64,000 bases of DNA from Catenuloplanes niger (GTDB lineage Bacteria > Actinomycetota > Actinomycetes > Mycobacteriales > Micromonosporaceae). Below are positions 49,014 through 57,005 of this stretch, piece by piece; positions within the stretch are counted from its first letter, which is position 1, and each line of letters begins with the position of its first letter. The stretch spans positions 4,721,001 through 4,785,000 of the forward strand of contig NZ_JAVDYC010000001.1 of NCBI RefSeq assembly GCF_031458255.1. The letters run 5' to 3'. Under the pieces are notes generated by a model that searched no databases, had not been told where the DNA came from, and saw only the letters and a program-made list of their open reading frames with translations. Both the position numbers and the translations under genes were made by a program.

Positions 49014-49874
49014 GTGACGCAGGCCGAGGTCTCCCCGTGGTGGCGGCGCCGGGGCGTGATGCCGGCCGCGGTCACCGTGTGGGTGCTGGTGATCGCCGGC
49101 CTGGGCTACTACTCGTACCGCACCGACGCCCCGACCGTGCGGGACCACCGGCCGCTGGACCGGGCGGTGCCGGTGGCCGAGACCGCGTACGGCACCGTGC
49201 TGGCGAAGCTGGCCGAGGGGCCGGGCGACGGCGGCGTGCGACCGGTCATCGTGCTGGAGTCGCCGCGGATCGAGCCGGGCTGCCGGGTGACGACCGCGCG
49301 GGACGGCGCGGAGCTGACCCGCCGGGCCACCGTCCACATCACACCGGAGGACACCGCGCCGCTGATCGAGCGGGTCGCCGCGGCCGGCGCGCTGCCCGCC
49401 GGCTACCGCAGCTGGCTGGGCCGGGACGCCGGCGGCGTGACGAACTCGTTCCGGGTGGACGCCGGCGACTTCATCGGGCTGCGCGGCATCGTCGAGGAGC
49501 CGGGCGTGCTGCGGGTGTCGCTGGAGACCGGCTGCCGGCCGGTCGACGGCCCGCTGCCGGCCGTCGCGGAGCCGGCCCCGGACCCGATGTCGGCCGGCCG
49601 CGCCGAGGGCGTGCTCGCGGCGCTGGGCGCGCAGGGTTCGCGGCAGAGCGCGGCGTCCGTGCCGTGCCCGGCGGGCGGCGCACTCACCACCACGCTCGTG
49701 GCCGGCTTCCCGGAGCGGGCACCCGCGCTCGCCGACGTGCTGACGCCGCGGGCCGGGCTGGTGCTGACCAGTGGCGAGAAGCGGTTCGCCTACTCCGACG
49801 GCGCCCGGGAGGGCGTCGCGGTGGAGGTGGCCGACGGCGGCGAGATCGCGGTCGCCGCGACCACCTCCTGCTGA
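49014..49874 (+). CDS. membrane-anchored extracytoplasmic protein of unknown function
   Basis: 286 residues. Short cytoplasmic VTQAEVSPWWRRRG, one membrane segment (about 15-32), then a soluble domain with Cys residues near 86, 172, 218 and the C-terminal TTSC. No family recognised. The Cys count and location suggest disulfides outside the membrane. GTG at 49014; no clear ribosome site. Confidence 0.68.
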   Translation: MTQAEVSPWWRRRGVMPAAVTVWVLVIAGLGYYSYRTDAPTVRDHRPLDRAVPVAETAYGTVLAKLAEGPGDGGVRPVIVLESPRIEPGCRVTTARDGAELTRRATVHITPEDTAPLIERVAAAGALPAGYRSWLGRDAGGVTNSFRVDAGDFIGLRGIVEEPGVLRVSLETGCRPVDGPLPAVAEPAPDPMSAGRAEGVLAALGAQGSRQSAASVPCPAGGALTTTLVAGFPERAPALADVLTPRAGLVLTSGEKRFAYSDGAREGVAVEVADGGEIAVAATTSC

Positions 49875-49895
49875 CCGAACCGGTCCGCCGACGAC

Positions 49896-50513
49896 CTAGC
49901 CCGCGACGCGCAGCAGCCGGGCGGACAGGTGCGGCGTGAGCGGCAACCCCTCGGCGGCCATGTCGTACGCGTAGAGCAGCGCGCCCTCGACGATGCCGAA
50001 GAGCCGGTGGCCCGCCGTCACCTCCTTGGACGTGGCGGTGCGCACGACGAGGTCCGTCACCAGCTCCATCTGGGTGGTGCCCTTGGTCTTGCCGACGTAC
50101 ATCTCCATGATGCCGGTGGGGCTGGTCATCAGCGCCTCGACGTCGTCGGTGACCCGGTCGTTCACCACCACCGGGCGCCACCAGCCGATCTCCCGCCCGG
50201 CCGGGCGGATCGGCTTCGCCTCCTCGTCGATGATCCACGCGCGCGACTCGTAGAACAGGAACGGCCGGCCGTCGTGGCTGATCCGCAGTTCCTGCGCGAA
50301 GTGGAAGTCCTCACCCTCGAGCGTCGGATAGCCGCCCTGGCCCCGGCCGCGCCACACGCCGACGTACGGCAACAGGCCCAGCAGGTGCGGGTGCAGATCC
50401 GGCCCGGAGCGCAGGTCGTGCGTCTCCTCGAACGGGTACGCGTACTCCACCGGGGCGAGCGAGGCCCACGGCGGCAGTAGTGGGTTGTCCGACGATGCGT
50501 CCGGCGAAGTCAC
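49896..50513 (-). CDS. nitrobindin-like heme-binding FABP-family protein
   Basis: 205 residues. GVWRGRG (residues 52-58) is the signature of the nitrobindin/THAP4 beta-barrel; GHRLFGIVEG near the C-terminus carries the likely heme-ligand His. Members bind ferric heme and isomerise peroxynitrite or bind NO. GTG at 50513 overlaps the stop of a 34-residue membrane protein gene (GTGA) and follows AAGGGGA. Confidence 0.86.
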   Translation of the reverse strand: MTSPDASSDNPLLPPWASLAPVEYAYPFEETHDLRSGPDLHPHLLGLLPYVGVWRGRGQGGYPTLEGEDFHFAQELRISHDGRPFLFYESRAWIIDEEAKPIRPAGREIGWWRPVVVNDRVTDDVEALMTSPTGIMEMYVGKTKGTTQMELVTDLVVRTATSKEVTAGHRLFGIVEGALLYAYDMAAEGLPLTPHLSARLLRVAG

Positions 50514-50614
50514 CAGCGTCCCCTTGAAATCCTTACGGCGAGATACGCGAGACCACCCGCGAGCGCGCCGAAGCCCGCCACCAGCAGGCTGACAAACCCG
50601 ATCTCGGTAACCAT
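50510..50614 (-). CDS. 34-residue single-span membrane protein coupled to nitrobindin
   Basis: The frame begins MVTEIGFVSLLVAG, continues hydrophobic through GALAGGLAYLAV and ends RISRGRW, giving one membrane helix with a basic, presumably cytoplasmic tail. Its TGA overlaps the GTG of the nitrobindin gene in GTGA, so the two are translationally coupled. It is too short for usual gene calling. Role unknown; it might tether or regulate the downstream protein. Confidence 0.65.
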   Translation of the reverse strand: MVTEIGFVSLLVAGFGALAGGLAYLAVRISRGRW

Positions 50615-50640
50615 GACCGGCCCATCCTATGCTGACCGTC

Positions 50641-51003
50641 ATGGCCCGATCTCTCGTCATCAAGGTGACCTCCGGCGCGGACGCACCGGAGCGCTGCGCC
50701 CAGGCCTTCACGGTCGCCGCCACCGCGGTCGCGGCCGGCGTCGACGTCTCGCTGTGGCTGACCGGCGAGTCCGCCTGGTTCGCGTTGCCGGGCCGGGCCG
50801 CCGAGTTCACGCTGCCGCACTCCGCGCCGCTGCCCGACCTGCTGGACGCGGTGCTGGCCGGCGGCCGGGTGACGCTGTGCACGCAGTGCGCGGCCCGCCG
50901 GGACATCGGCCCCGAGGACGTGCTCGACGGCGTCCGGATCGCCGGTGCCGCGGTCTTCGTGGAGGAGTCCCTGGCCGACGCCGCCCAAGCGCTCGTCTAC
51001 TAG
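50641..51003 (+). CDS. DsrE-family protein
   Basis: 120 residues with the DsrE/F fold pattern: LVIKVTSGADAPERCAQAFTVA, then GVDVSLWLTGESAWFA and an LCTQCAARR motif whose Cys pair stands near the position of sulfur-relay cysteines, and FVEESLADAAQALVY. Role in sulfur relay is possible but unproven. TATGCT at 50628-50633 is 7 bp before the ATG (leaderless), divergent from the small membrane protein gene. Confidence 0.8.
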   Translation: MARSLVIKVTSGADAPERCAQAFTVAATAVAAGVDVSLWLTGESAWFALPGRAAEFTLPHSAPLPDLLDAVLAGGRVTLCTQCAARRDIGPEDVLDGVRIAGAAVFVEESLADAAQALVY

Positions 51004-51080
51004 CCACCCGGAGCGGGGCGGGGGCCAGCGCGCCTCACGGCGTGGAGCGCCGAACGGCCGCGGCACCGTATGCTCGTTCG

Positions 51081-51512
51081 GTGTCCGAAACAACGCTGGC
51101 CGAGATGTTGCGGGAGCGTGGACTGCGGCTGACACCGCAGCGCCAGCTGGTGCTGCAGGCGGTGCACGAGCTGGGCCATGCCACCCCCGAGCAGGTGCAC
51201 AACGCCGTGCGTGAGGTCGCCGCCGGCGTCAACATCACCACCGTCTACCGGACGCTCGAGCTGCTGGAGGAGCTGGGGCTGGTCCGGCACACCCACCTGT
51301 CGCACGGCTCGCCCACCTACCACCCGGGCGGGCACGACCAGCACATCCATCTGGTCTGCCGGCACTGCGGCACGGTGAGTGAGATGGACCCCATGCTGAT
51401 GGCGCCGCTGGCCGATGAGCTCACCCGCGAGAAAGGATTCACCGTGGACGTCGGGCACGTGGCCCTGTTCGGCACGTGCGCCGAGTGCGGAGACATCAGC
51501 AGGGAGAAGTAG
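51081..51512 (+). CDS. nur: Fur-family nickel-responsive regulator (Nur-like)
   Basis: 143 residues. Winged helix RLTPQRQLVLQAVHELGHATPEQ and NITTVYRTLELLEELGLV. The metal ligands known for Streptomyces Nur can be placed: H33, H85/H88/H90 and H70, H72, H126. CxxC pairs C93/C96 and C133/C136 could hold structural zinc. Nur represses nickel uptake and the Fe superoxide dismutase. TATGCT at 51069-51074 is 6 bp before the GTG. The ygfZ ATG follows the stop directly. Confidence 0.78.
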   Translation: MSETTLAEMLRERGLRLTPQRQLVLQAVHELGHATPEQVHNAVREVAAGVNITTVYRTLELLEELGLVRHTHLSHGSPTYHPGGHDQHIHLVCRHCGTVSEMDPMLMAPLADELTREKGFTVDVGHVALFGTCAECGDISREK

Positions 51513-52607
51513 ATGCTGGACGTGCCGGGCGCGGTCGGAATCCGGGAGCTGGACGAGTCGGTCCCCGACGCCAAGGGCTTCACGGACGTGGCCGCCCACT
51601 ACGGCGACCCGGCCCGCGAGCAGCGCCTGCTCGACACCGAGGCGGGCATCGTGGACCGGTCGCACCGCGGCGTGCTGGCCGTGCCGGGCGTGGAGCGGGC
51701 CGGCTGGCTGCACTCGCTGACCACCCAGCACCTCGCCGACCTGCGCGACGGCCAGGGCACCGAGCTGCTGGTGCTGTCGCCGCACGGGCACGTCGAGCAC
51801 CACGCGGGCGTCGCCGAGGTCGGCGAGACGGTCTGGCTGGACACCGAGCCGGCCGGCACCGCGGGCCTGCTCACGTTCCTGTCCAAGATGGTCTTCCTGA
51901 CCCGGGTCGAGCCGCGCGACGCGACCGCGGAGTGGGCCGTGCTCACGCTGGACGGCCCCCGTGCCGCCGAGGCGCTGGCCCGGATCGGCGTGCCGGACCT
52001 GCCGCCGCCGTCGGTGCAGCCGGTGCCGGGCCCCAAGTTCCCCAGCGGCCTGCTCAAACCCCAACCCACCAGTGGGTACGCGGTGCGCGCGCTGCCGTCC
52101 GGCGGGTTCGTGCGGGCCGGGCGGCTGGGCTACGACCTGATCGTGCCGCGCGCGGGCGTCGCCGCGCTGGTGACGGCGCTCGGCGTACCCCCGGCGGGTC
52201 TGTGGGCCTATGAGGCGCTGCGGGTGGCGGCCGGCCTGCCGCGGGCCGGGTTCGAGACCGACCACCGGACGCTGCCGAGCGAGGTCGGCCTGATCGAGCC
52301 CGCGGTCCACCTGGACAAGGGTTGCTACCGCGGTCAGGAGACGATCGCGCGCGTGCACAACCTGGGCCGGCCGCCGCGCCGCATGGTGCTGCTGCACCTG
52401 GACGGGATCAGCTCGGACGAGTCACCGGCCGTGCACACGCCGGTGACGAACGAGACCGGTAAGGAGATCGGTTTCGTCGGCACGGCCGTGCGGCACCACG
52501 AGCTCGGTACGATCGCGCTGGCCGTGATCAAGCGGAACACGCCGGACGACGCGGCGCTGCGAGTGGGCGTGTCGGCCGCGGCCATCGACCCGACGATGAC
52601 CCTGTAG
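51513..52607 (+). CDS. ygfZ: tRNA-modifying / Fe-S maintenance protein YgfZ (folate-binding)
   Basis: 364 residues of the GcvT-like fold. The family signature KGCYRGQET (about residues 270-278) with its conserved Cys is intact; LSPHGHVEHHAGV and LTLDGPRAAE match the tetrahydrofolate domain. It helps maintain Fe-S enzymes. The ATG abuts the nur stop and uses GGGAGAAG within nur, so the pair is an operon. Confidence 0.9.
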   Translation: MLDVPGAVGIRELDESVPDAKGFTDVAAHYGDPAREQRLLDTEAGIVDRSHRGVLAVPGVERAGWLHSLTTQHLADLRDGQGTELLVLSPHGHVEHHAGVAEVGETVWLDTEPAGTAGLLTFLSKMVFLTRVEPRDATAEWAVLTLDGPRAAEALARIGVPDLPPPSVQPVPGPKFPSGLLKPQPTSGYAVRALPSGGFVRAGRLGYDLIVPRAGVAALVTALGVPPAGLWAYEALRVAAGLPRAGFETDHRTLPSEVGLIEPAVHLDKGCYRGQETIARVHNLGRPPRRMVLLHLDGISSDESPAVHTPVTNETGKEIGFVGTAVRHHELGTIALAVIKRNTPDDAALRVGVSAAAIDPTMTL

Positions 52608-52625
52608 CTCCCGGAAGGACGCCGG

Positions 52626-53459
52626 ATGTCCCTCGGCACGTTGATCACGGTGGCGCCGACCGGGGCGGAGACGCGTAAGCAGGACGCGCCGGCGCTGCCC
52701 GTCACGCTCGACGAGCTGCTGCACACCGCGAAGGAGTGCGCCGCGCTCGGCGCCGCGATGATCCACGTCCACGTGCGGGACGACGCCGGCGAGCCCACGC
52801 TCGACCCGGGCCGGTTGCGCGAGACGGTGGCCGCGCTGCGCGCCGAGACCGACCTGATCGTGCAGCTCTCCACGGGTGGCGCGGTCGGCGACCCGGAGGA
52901 GGCGCGCCGCGCGGTGCTGGACGCCGGGCCGGACGCGGCGTCGCTCACCATGGGCTCGGTCAACTTCGGCGACGGCGTGTTCCTGAACCGCTGGCCGTTC
53001 GTCGTCGACCTGCACCGTCGCATGCGGGACCGCGGGATCGTGCCGGAGTACGAGATCTTCGACCTGGGCCAGTTGCACGCGCTGCGGCGGCTGCTGGCGG
53101 AGGACGGGCTGCCGGCCGGCGGTCACGTCCACCTCGACCTGGTGATGGGCGTGCCCGGCGGGATGGACGGCACCACCGAGACGGTCGCCGCGTGCCTGGC
53201 CGCGATGCGTGACCTGCCGGACGACCTGACGTTCTCCGCGACCGGCATCGGGCGGACCACGATCCCGGTGATGCTGGCCGCGCTGTCCGCCGGCGGGCAC
53301 CTGCGGGTCGGTATGGAGGACACGCTGACCTACGCGAAGCACCGGCCGGTCGAGTCGAACATGCAGCTGGTGGCGCGGGCGGTGGGCCTCGCTCAGCTCG
53401 CCCAGCGCCCGCCGCTGACGCCCGCGCAGGCCCGCGAGCTGCTCGGCCTCACCGCCTGA
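52626..53459 (+). CDS. BKACE-family beta-keto acid cleavage enzyme
   Basis: 277 residues, TIM barrel with Zn ligands in MIHVHVRDD and GHVHLDLVMG and a Glu near PEYEIFDLGQ. Family enzymes condense a beta-keto acid with acetyl-CoA to form acetoacetate plus a CoA ester; the first known one cleaves 3-keto-5-aminohexanoate. No lysine-fermentation genes are nearby, so the substrate is open. GGAAGGA supports the ATG, 18 bp after ygfZ. Confidence 0.88.
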   Translation: MSLGTLITVAPTGAETRKQDAPALPVTLDELLHTAKECAALGAAMIHVHVRDDAGEPTLDPGRLRETVAALRAETDLIVQLSTGGAVGDPEEARRAVLDAGPDAASLTMGSVNFGDGVFLNRWPFVVDLHRRMRDRGIVPEYEIFDLGQLHALRRLLAEDGLPAGGHVHLDLVMGVPGGMDGTTETVAACLAAMRDLPDDLTFSATGIGRTTIPVMLAALSAGGHLRVGMEDTLTYAKHRPVESNMQLVARAVGLAQLAQRPPLTPAQARELLGLTA

Positions 53460-53463
53460 CCGG

Positions 53464-53489
53464 GGCGTCCCGCCGGCCCGCGGGACGCC
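53464..53489. terminator. bidirectional terminator
   Basis: GGCGTCCCG (53464-53472) pairs with CGGGACGCC (53481-53489) between convergent genes. Confidence 0.82.
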
Positions 53490-53498
53490 TCGACCTGG

Positions 53499-54308
53499 TC
53501 AGCCGCGCAGAGCGCCCAGGAACGACAGCACGATGCGGTTGACCGCCTCCGGCCGCTCCAGCGGGGCCAGGTGTGCCGCGTCCGGGATGTCCGGCAGGCG
53601 GTGCGCGTTCGGGATCTCCGCGGCCATCCGGTCCGCCAGCCGGCGGATGTCCGGCACGTCCGCAGCACCGGCCGTGACCAGCGTCGGCGGGCGCACCTCC
53701 GCGAGCCGGTAGGTGGCCACCGGGTTCAGCTGGTGCACGTCCACCTGGCCCAGCGCGGCCTCGGCCGCGAGCGCGCGCCGGTCCATCCGCCAGGCGAGTT
53801 CGAGCAGGTCCGGGTCCATCGTCGCGATGTCCCGCCCGGGACCGACCACCCAGAAACGGACCTCGGCCTCGGCCATCGCGTCCACGTCGTCCGTGCCGAC
53901 CTCGGCGGCGAGCGCCTCCCACAGCTCGTCCACCTCTTCGGACCACTCGTGGCCGGAGAGCGCGGAGCCGATCAGCGCGAGGCCGGCGACCCGGTCCGGG
54001 TACGCGATCGCGGTGTCGATCGCGACCGCGCCGCCGAACGAGGCCCCGACCAGCACGGCCCGCTGGATCTGCAGCGCGTCCAGCAACGCGATCACGTCGT
54101 CGTGGTGCGCGAACGGCGTGCGGGTCAACGTGGACTCCCCGTAGCCGCGCAGATCCAGCCGGATCACGCGGTGCATCACGGAGAGCGGACCGACCTGCTC
54201 GCGCCACATGCGTCGATCGGCGATGCCCGCGTGCAGCAGGAGCACGGCGGGGCCGGTGCCGTCGTCGTCGTAGGCGAGGCTCGCCCCTGGAAGATCAAGA
54301 TAAGGCAC
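53499..54308 (-). CDS. alpha/beta-fold hydrolase
   Basis: 269 residues. Oxyanion region LLLHAGIADRRMW, nucleophile S90 in VGASFGG, cap domain about 125-195, and catalytic His in IPDAAHLAPLE. Resembles 3-oxoadipate enol-lactonase-like hydrolases; substrate unknown. GTG at 54308 has TACTGT about 6 bp upstream (leaderless). Confidence 0.88.
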   Translation of the reverse strand: MPYLDLPGASLAYDDDGTGPAVLLLHAGIADRRMWREQVGPLSVMHRVIRLDLRGYGESTLTRTPFAHHDDVIALLDALQIQRAVLVGASFGGAVAIDTAIAYPDRVAGLALIGSALSGHEWSEEVDELWEALAAEVGTDDVDAMAEAEVRFWVVGPGRDIATMDPDLLELAWRMDRRALAAEAALGQVDVHQLNPVATYRLAEVRPPTLVTAGAADVPDIRRLADRMAAEIPNAHRLPDIPDAAHLAPLERPEAVNRIVLSFLGALRG

Positions 54309-54384
54309 CTAGCGACAGTAGGTCGCATCGATGCCCGCGGCAATGCGAGTTCTGTCTACGTTCCGTAACGCGCCCCGAGTGACG

Positions 54385-54425
54385 GTGCTAACTCGCGCTA
54401 GCACTTTGCTTGCAAGAGTTAGCAC
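54385..54425. promoter_or_regulatory. inverted-repeat operator and promoter of the XRE-hbhA operon
   Basis: GTGCTAACTC (54385-54394) and GAGTTAGCAC (54416-54425) are a perfect 10-bp inverted repeat with a 21-bp spacer; a third TAGCAC lies at 54399-54404. The -35 TTGCAA (54410-54415) and -10 TACCGT (54433-54438) are 17 bp apart, so the right arm sits inside the promoter. The arms contain the same TTAGCAC core as CIRCE but in everted order. Probable autoregulation site; regulator unproven. Confidence 0.72.
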
Positions 54426-54444
54426 TCGGGACTACCGTCGAGGC

Positions 54445-55041
54445 ATGGCACCGGCAGACCTACCGCGCGACATCGGCGGATTCATCCGCGACATGCGGCG
54501 CAACGCGAAGATCTCGCTCCGGCAGCTCGCCGAGCAGGCCGGGGTCAGCAATCCGTACCTCAGCCAGATCGAGCGCGGCCTGCGCAAGCCGAGCGCCGAG
54601 GTGCTGCAGCAGCTCGCGGGCGCACTGCGGGTCTCCACCCCGGCGATGTACCTGCGGGCCGGGCTGCTCGAGGGCGACGCGCCCGGCGTGCTGGAGGCCA
54701 TCGCGGGCGACCCGGACCTCACGATGGCGCAGAAGCAGTCCCTCACCCAGATCTACGACACGTTCCGCCGGGAGAACGCACGCGAGGCCGCGGCCGCGGC
54801 CGCTGCGGCCGCCGAGACCGCCGCGGCGGAGGCTGCGACGGCTGCTGCCGCGGCTTCTGCCACGGCCGCCACAGCTTCCGACACGGCGGGGGCTGCGGCG
54901 GCCGGGGCCTCCGCCGCGGCGGCGGGCGTGCGGACGGACGGCACGGAGAAGGCCGCGACGGACGGTGACGCGGCCGAGCAGGCGCCCCCGGTGACGAAGG
55001 CGCCGACCACGACCACCCCCACGACGGAGGAGACGCCATGA
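54445..55041 (+). CDS. XRE-family transcriptional regulator with Ala-rich tail
   Basis: 198 residues. Helix-turn-helix in residues 10-65 (RRNAKISLRQLAEQAGVSNPYLSQIERG, cut here to LRQLAEQAGVSNPYLSQIE). From residue 110 the protein is Ala/Thr-rich and low complexity, ending PTTTTPTTEETP. The neighbour encodes an HbhA-like protein, the same order as Rv0474-Rv0475 in Mycobacterium tuberculosis. ATG at 54445 is 6 bp past TACCGT (leaderless). The stop overlaps the next ATG. Confidence 0.88.
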   Translation: MAPADLPRDIGGFIRDMRRNAKISLRQLAEQAGVSNPYLSQIERGLRKPSAEVLQQLAGALRVSTPAMYLRAGLLEGDAPGVLEAIAGDPDLTMAQKQSLTQIYDTFRRENAREAAAAAAAAAETAAAEAATAAAAASATAATASDTAGAAAAGASAAAAGVRTDGTEKAATDGDAAEQAPPVTKAPTTTTPTTEETP

Positions 55042-55673
55042 CGAACCAGACCGAGACCACGACCCCCGCGAACACCCGCATCCCCACGCCGCTCTACGCG
55101 GTGGCCGGCGCGGGCGACCTGGCGTACCAGCAGATCCGCAAGCTTCCCGAGGTGGTCGAGCAGCTGCGCGAGCGCGTGCCGGTCGCGGTGGCGGAGCTGC
55201 GCACCCGCGCCGAGGAGCTGAACGGGCGGCGCGACGAGATCCGTACCCGTGCGGTCGAGGGCCTGAAGGTCGCCCAGGCGCAGGCCGGCACGCTGCGGGA
55301 GCGCGCCGCCGGCCCGGAGAGCGAGGTGGCGAAGCTGACCGAGGCCGCCAAGCGCAACGCGGCCGCCGCGCTCGCGGTCGCCCAGGCCGGCGCGCAGGTC
55401 GCACAGCAGCGCGCGGTCAGCACGTACGCGGCGCTGGTCGCGCACGGCGAGCGCGTGGTCGGCACCGGCGTGGTGCAGGCCGCCGACACGGTGAACGCGG
55501 ACATCGAGGCGACCGAGGCCCCGGCCGAGGTCACCGCGACCCCGGCGGATGTGGCCGCGGCGACCGCGACTCCGGCGGACGTGGCCGCGGCGACCGCGAC
55601 CCCGGCGGATGTGGCCGCGGTGCCGGGCCCGCGGAAGCGGGTGGCGAAGAAGGCCGCGCCGGCCGCGGAGTGA
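55038..55673 (+). CDS. HbhA-like heparin-binding hemagglutinin homologue
   Basis: 211 residues. Helical, coiled-coil-prone N-terminus with TPLYAVAGAGDLAYQQIRKLPE and ELRTRAEELNGRRDEIRTRA, like mycobacterial HbhA. The C-terminus carries three perfect-frame repeats encoding ATPADVAAAT (30-bp units 55531-55620) and a short basic RKRVAKKAAPAAE. The long Lys-rich heparin-binding tail of HbhA is reduced here, so adhesin function is uncertain; a role at the membrane or in lipid handling is possible. Confidence 0.82.
   Translation: MTNQTETTTPANTRIPTPLYAVAGAGDLAYQQIRKLPEVVEQLRERVPVAVAELRTRAEELNGRRDEIRTRAVEGLKVAQAQAGTLRERAAGPESEVAKLTEAAKRNAAAALAVAQAGAQVAQQRAVSTYAALVAHGERVVGTGVVQAADTVNADIEATEAPAEVTATPADVAAATATPADVAAATATPADVAAVPGPRKRVAKKAAPAAE
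55531..55620 (+). repeat. 30-bp coding tandem repeat, three copies
   Basis: Three contiguous 30-bp units at 55531, 55561 and 55591 share ACCGCGAC, CCGGCGGA and GTGGCCGCGG with few changes and add ten residues each to the HbhA-like protein. Confidence 0.92.
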
Positions 55674-55679
55674 CCCGGC

Positions 55680-55712
55680 GAGCGCGAGGCCCGATGCGCG
55701 GGCCTCGCGCTC
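55680..55712 (+). terminator. terminator after the HbhA-like gene
   Basis: GAGCGCGAGGCCCG (55680-55693) pairs with its complement at 55699-55712 around a 5-nt loop. Confidence 0.88.
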
Positions 55713-55749
55713 CGCTACCGCGCGGCGGGGAACGCTCTAAGCTTGGGGC

Positions 55750-56061
55750 ATGGCAGCCGACGTCCCGATCTTCGCCTTCTACGTTCGCAACATCATCGAC
55801 CTGGTGATCCTCTTTCTGGCGCTGGTCGTGCTCGGCGTCTCGTTCGTGCACTGCCTCACCCAGCGGGCGGACGGTTTCCCCGCCATCGGCACGCTGCCCA
55901 AGGGCGGCTGGCTGGCGATCCTCGGTCTCTGCATGGTCTTCTGCCTGCTGCTGAGCCGGCAGACCATCTTCCAGATGATCGGCATCGCGGCCGCGATGGT
56001 GTACCTGCTGGACGTCCGCGTCGGCCTGCGGGACCTCTCCGACGGCAAAGGCTTCTGGTGA
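55750..56061 (+). CDS. DUF2516 small membrane protein
   Basis: 103 residues with three hydrophobic segments (about 10-35, 55-72, 76-92), starting MAADVPIFAFYVRNIIDLVI. Same family as Rv0476, again next to hbhA. Function unknown. TAAGCT at 55738-55743 is 6 bp before the ATG. The stop overlaps the next GTG. Confidence 0.86.
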   Translation: MAADVPIFAFYVRNIIDLVILFLALVVLGVSFVHCLTQRADGFPAIGTLPKGGWLAILGLCMVFCLLLSRQTIFQMIGIAAAMVYLLDVRVGLRDLSDGKGFW

Positions 56062-56942
56062 GAGATTTCCGCTGGCCGCCCCGCCCCGACGGCGGCCCTC
56101 GGACCTACGGTCCCGGCCCCTCGGCCCCGCGCAGCGGCCGTCCCACGCTTCCCGAACCGCCGACCGACATCGTGCGGACCCCGCACGGGGTGCGGCTGGA
56201 GCGGCTGATCGGCGGCACCGGCGACCCGGGCACCGTGTTCGCGCACGGGCTGGCCGGCAGCATCGCCGCGACCCGGCCGCTGGCCAGCGCCGTGCTCGGC
56301 CGGCGCGTCTTCTTCCAGTTCCGCGGCCACGGGCGCTCCGAGGCGCCGCCCGGCCCGTGGGACTATGCCGACCTGGCCCGTGACCTGCGGGCCGTCGCCG
56401 ACCTGTCGGACGCCACCCGCGCGCTCGGCGTCAGCATGGGCGCTGCCGCGCTGGCCCGCCTGCTCGCGGAGAGCCCGGGCCGGTTCTCCCGGGTGGTCTT
56501 CTTCCTGCCGATCCCGGTGGACGAGCCGCGCGGCGACGCGCTGCGCGACCGGATCGAGACGCTGCTCGCGACCGTCGAGGACGGCGACCTGGCCGCGGTC
56601 GCGGAGGCGGTCTCCGCGGAGCTCCCGCCGTCCGTGCGCAACACCCCGGCCGGCTGGGGCTACCTACGCCAACGCGTCGAGCAGCTGTCCCGGGACGGTC
56701 TCGGTGCGGACCTGGCCGGCCTGGCCGACGCGGTCCCGGTGCCGGACACCGCCGCGCTCGGCACGGTGACCGCGGAGGCCCTGGTGATCGGCGCGCGCGG
56801 CGACGACCTGCACCCGGTGGAGGCGGCCGAGCGGCTCGCCGGGATGCTGCCGCGCGCGACGCTGCACGTCTACGACCGGCCCGGCCCGGTCTTCACCCAC
56901 CGCGCCGACCTCCGCGAGCGCATCTCCGGCTTCCTGAACTGA
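56058..56942 (+). CDS. alpha/beta-fold hydrolase
   Basis: 294 residues. A Pro/Arg-rich start (1-35) precedes the hydrolase core: VFAHGLAGSIAATR, RGHGRSEAPPG, nucleophile Ser in LGVSMGAAALA, then VIGARGDDLHPVEAAERL with acid Asp. The last His is probably in FTHRADL. Coupled to the DUF2516 gene by a GTGA overlap. Substrate unknown. Confidence 0.85.
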   Translation: MRDFRWPPRPDGGPRTYGPGPSAPRSGRPTLPEPPTDIVRTPHGVRLERLIGGTGDPGTVFAHGLAGSIAATRPLASAVLGRRVFFQFRGHGRSEAPPGPWDYADLARDLRAVADLSDATRALGVSMGAAALARLLAESPGRFSRVVFFLPIPVDEPRGDALRDRIETLLATVEDGDLAAVAEAVSAELPPSVRNTPAGWGYLRQRVEQLSRDGLGADLAGLADAVPVPDTAALGTVTAEALVIGARGDDLHPVEAAERLAGMLPRATLHVYDRPGPVFTHRADLRERISGFLN

Positions 56943-57005
56943 CCCGTCCGGATTCCATGCCGATACCTGCGTAACCTTTACCTGCCGTTTTGCGGTGATT
57001 TGGGT

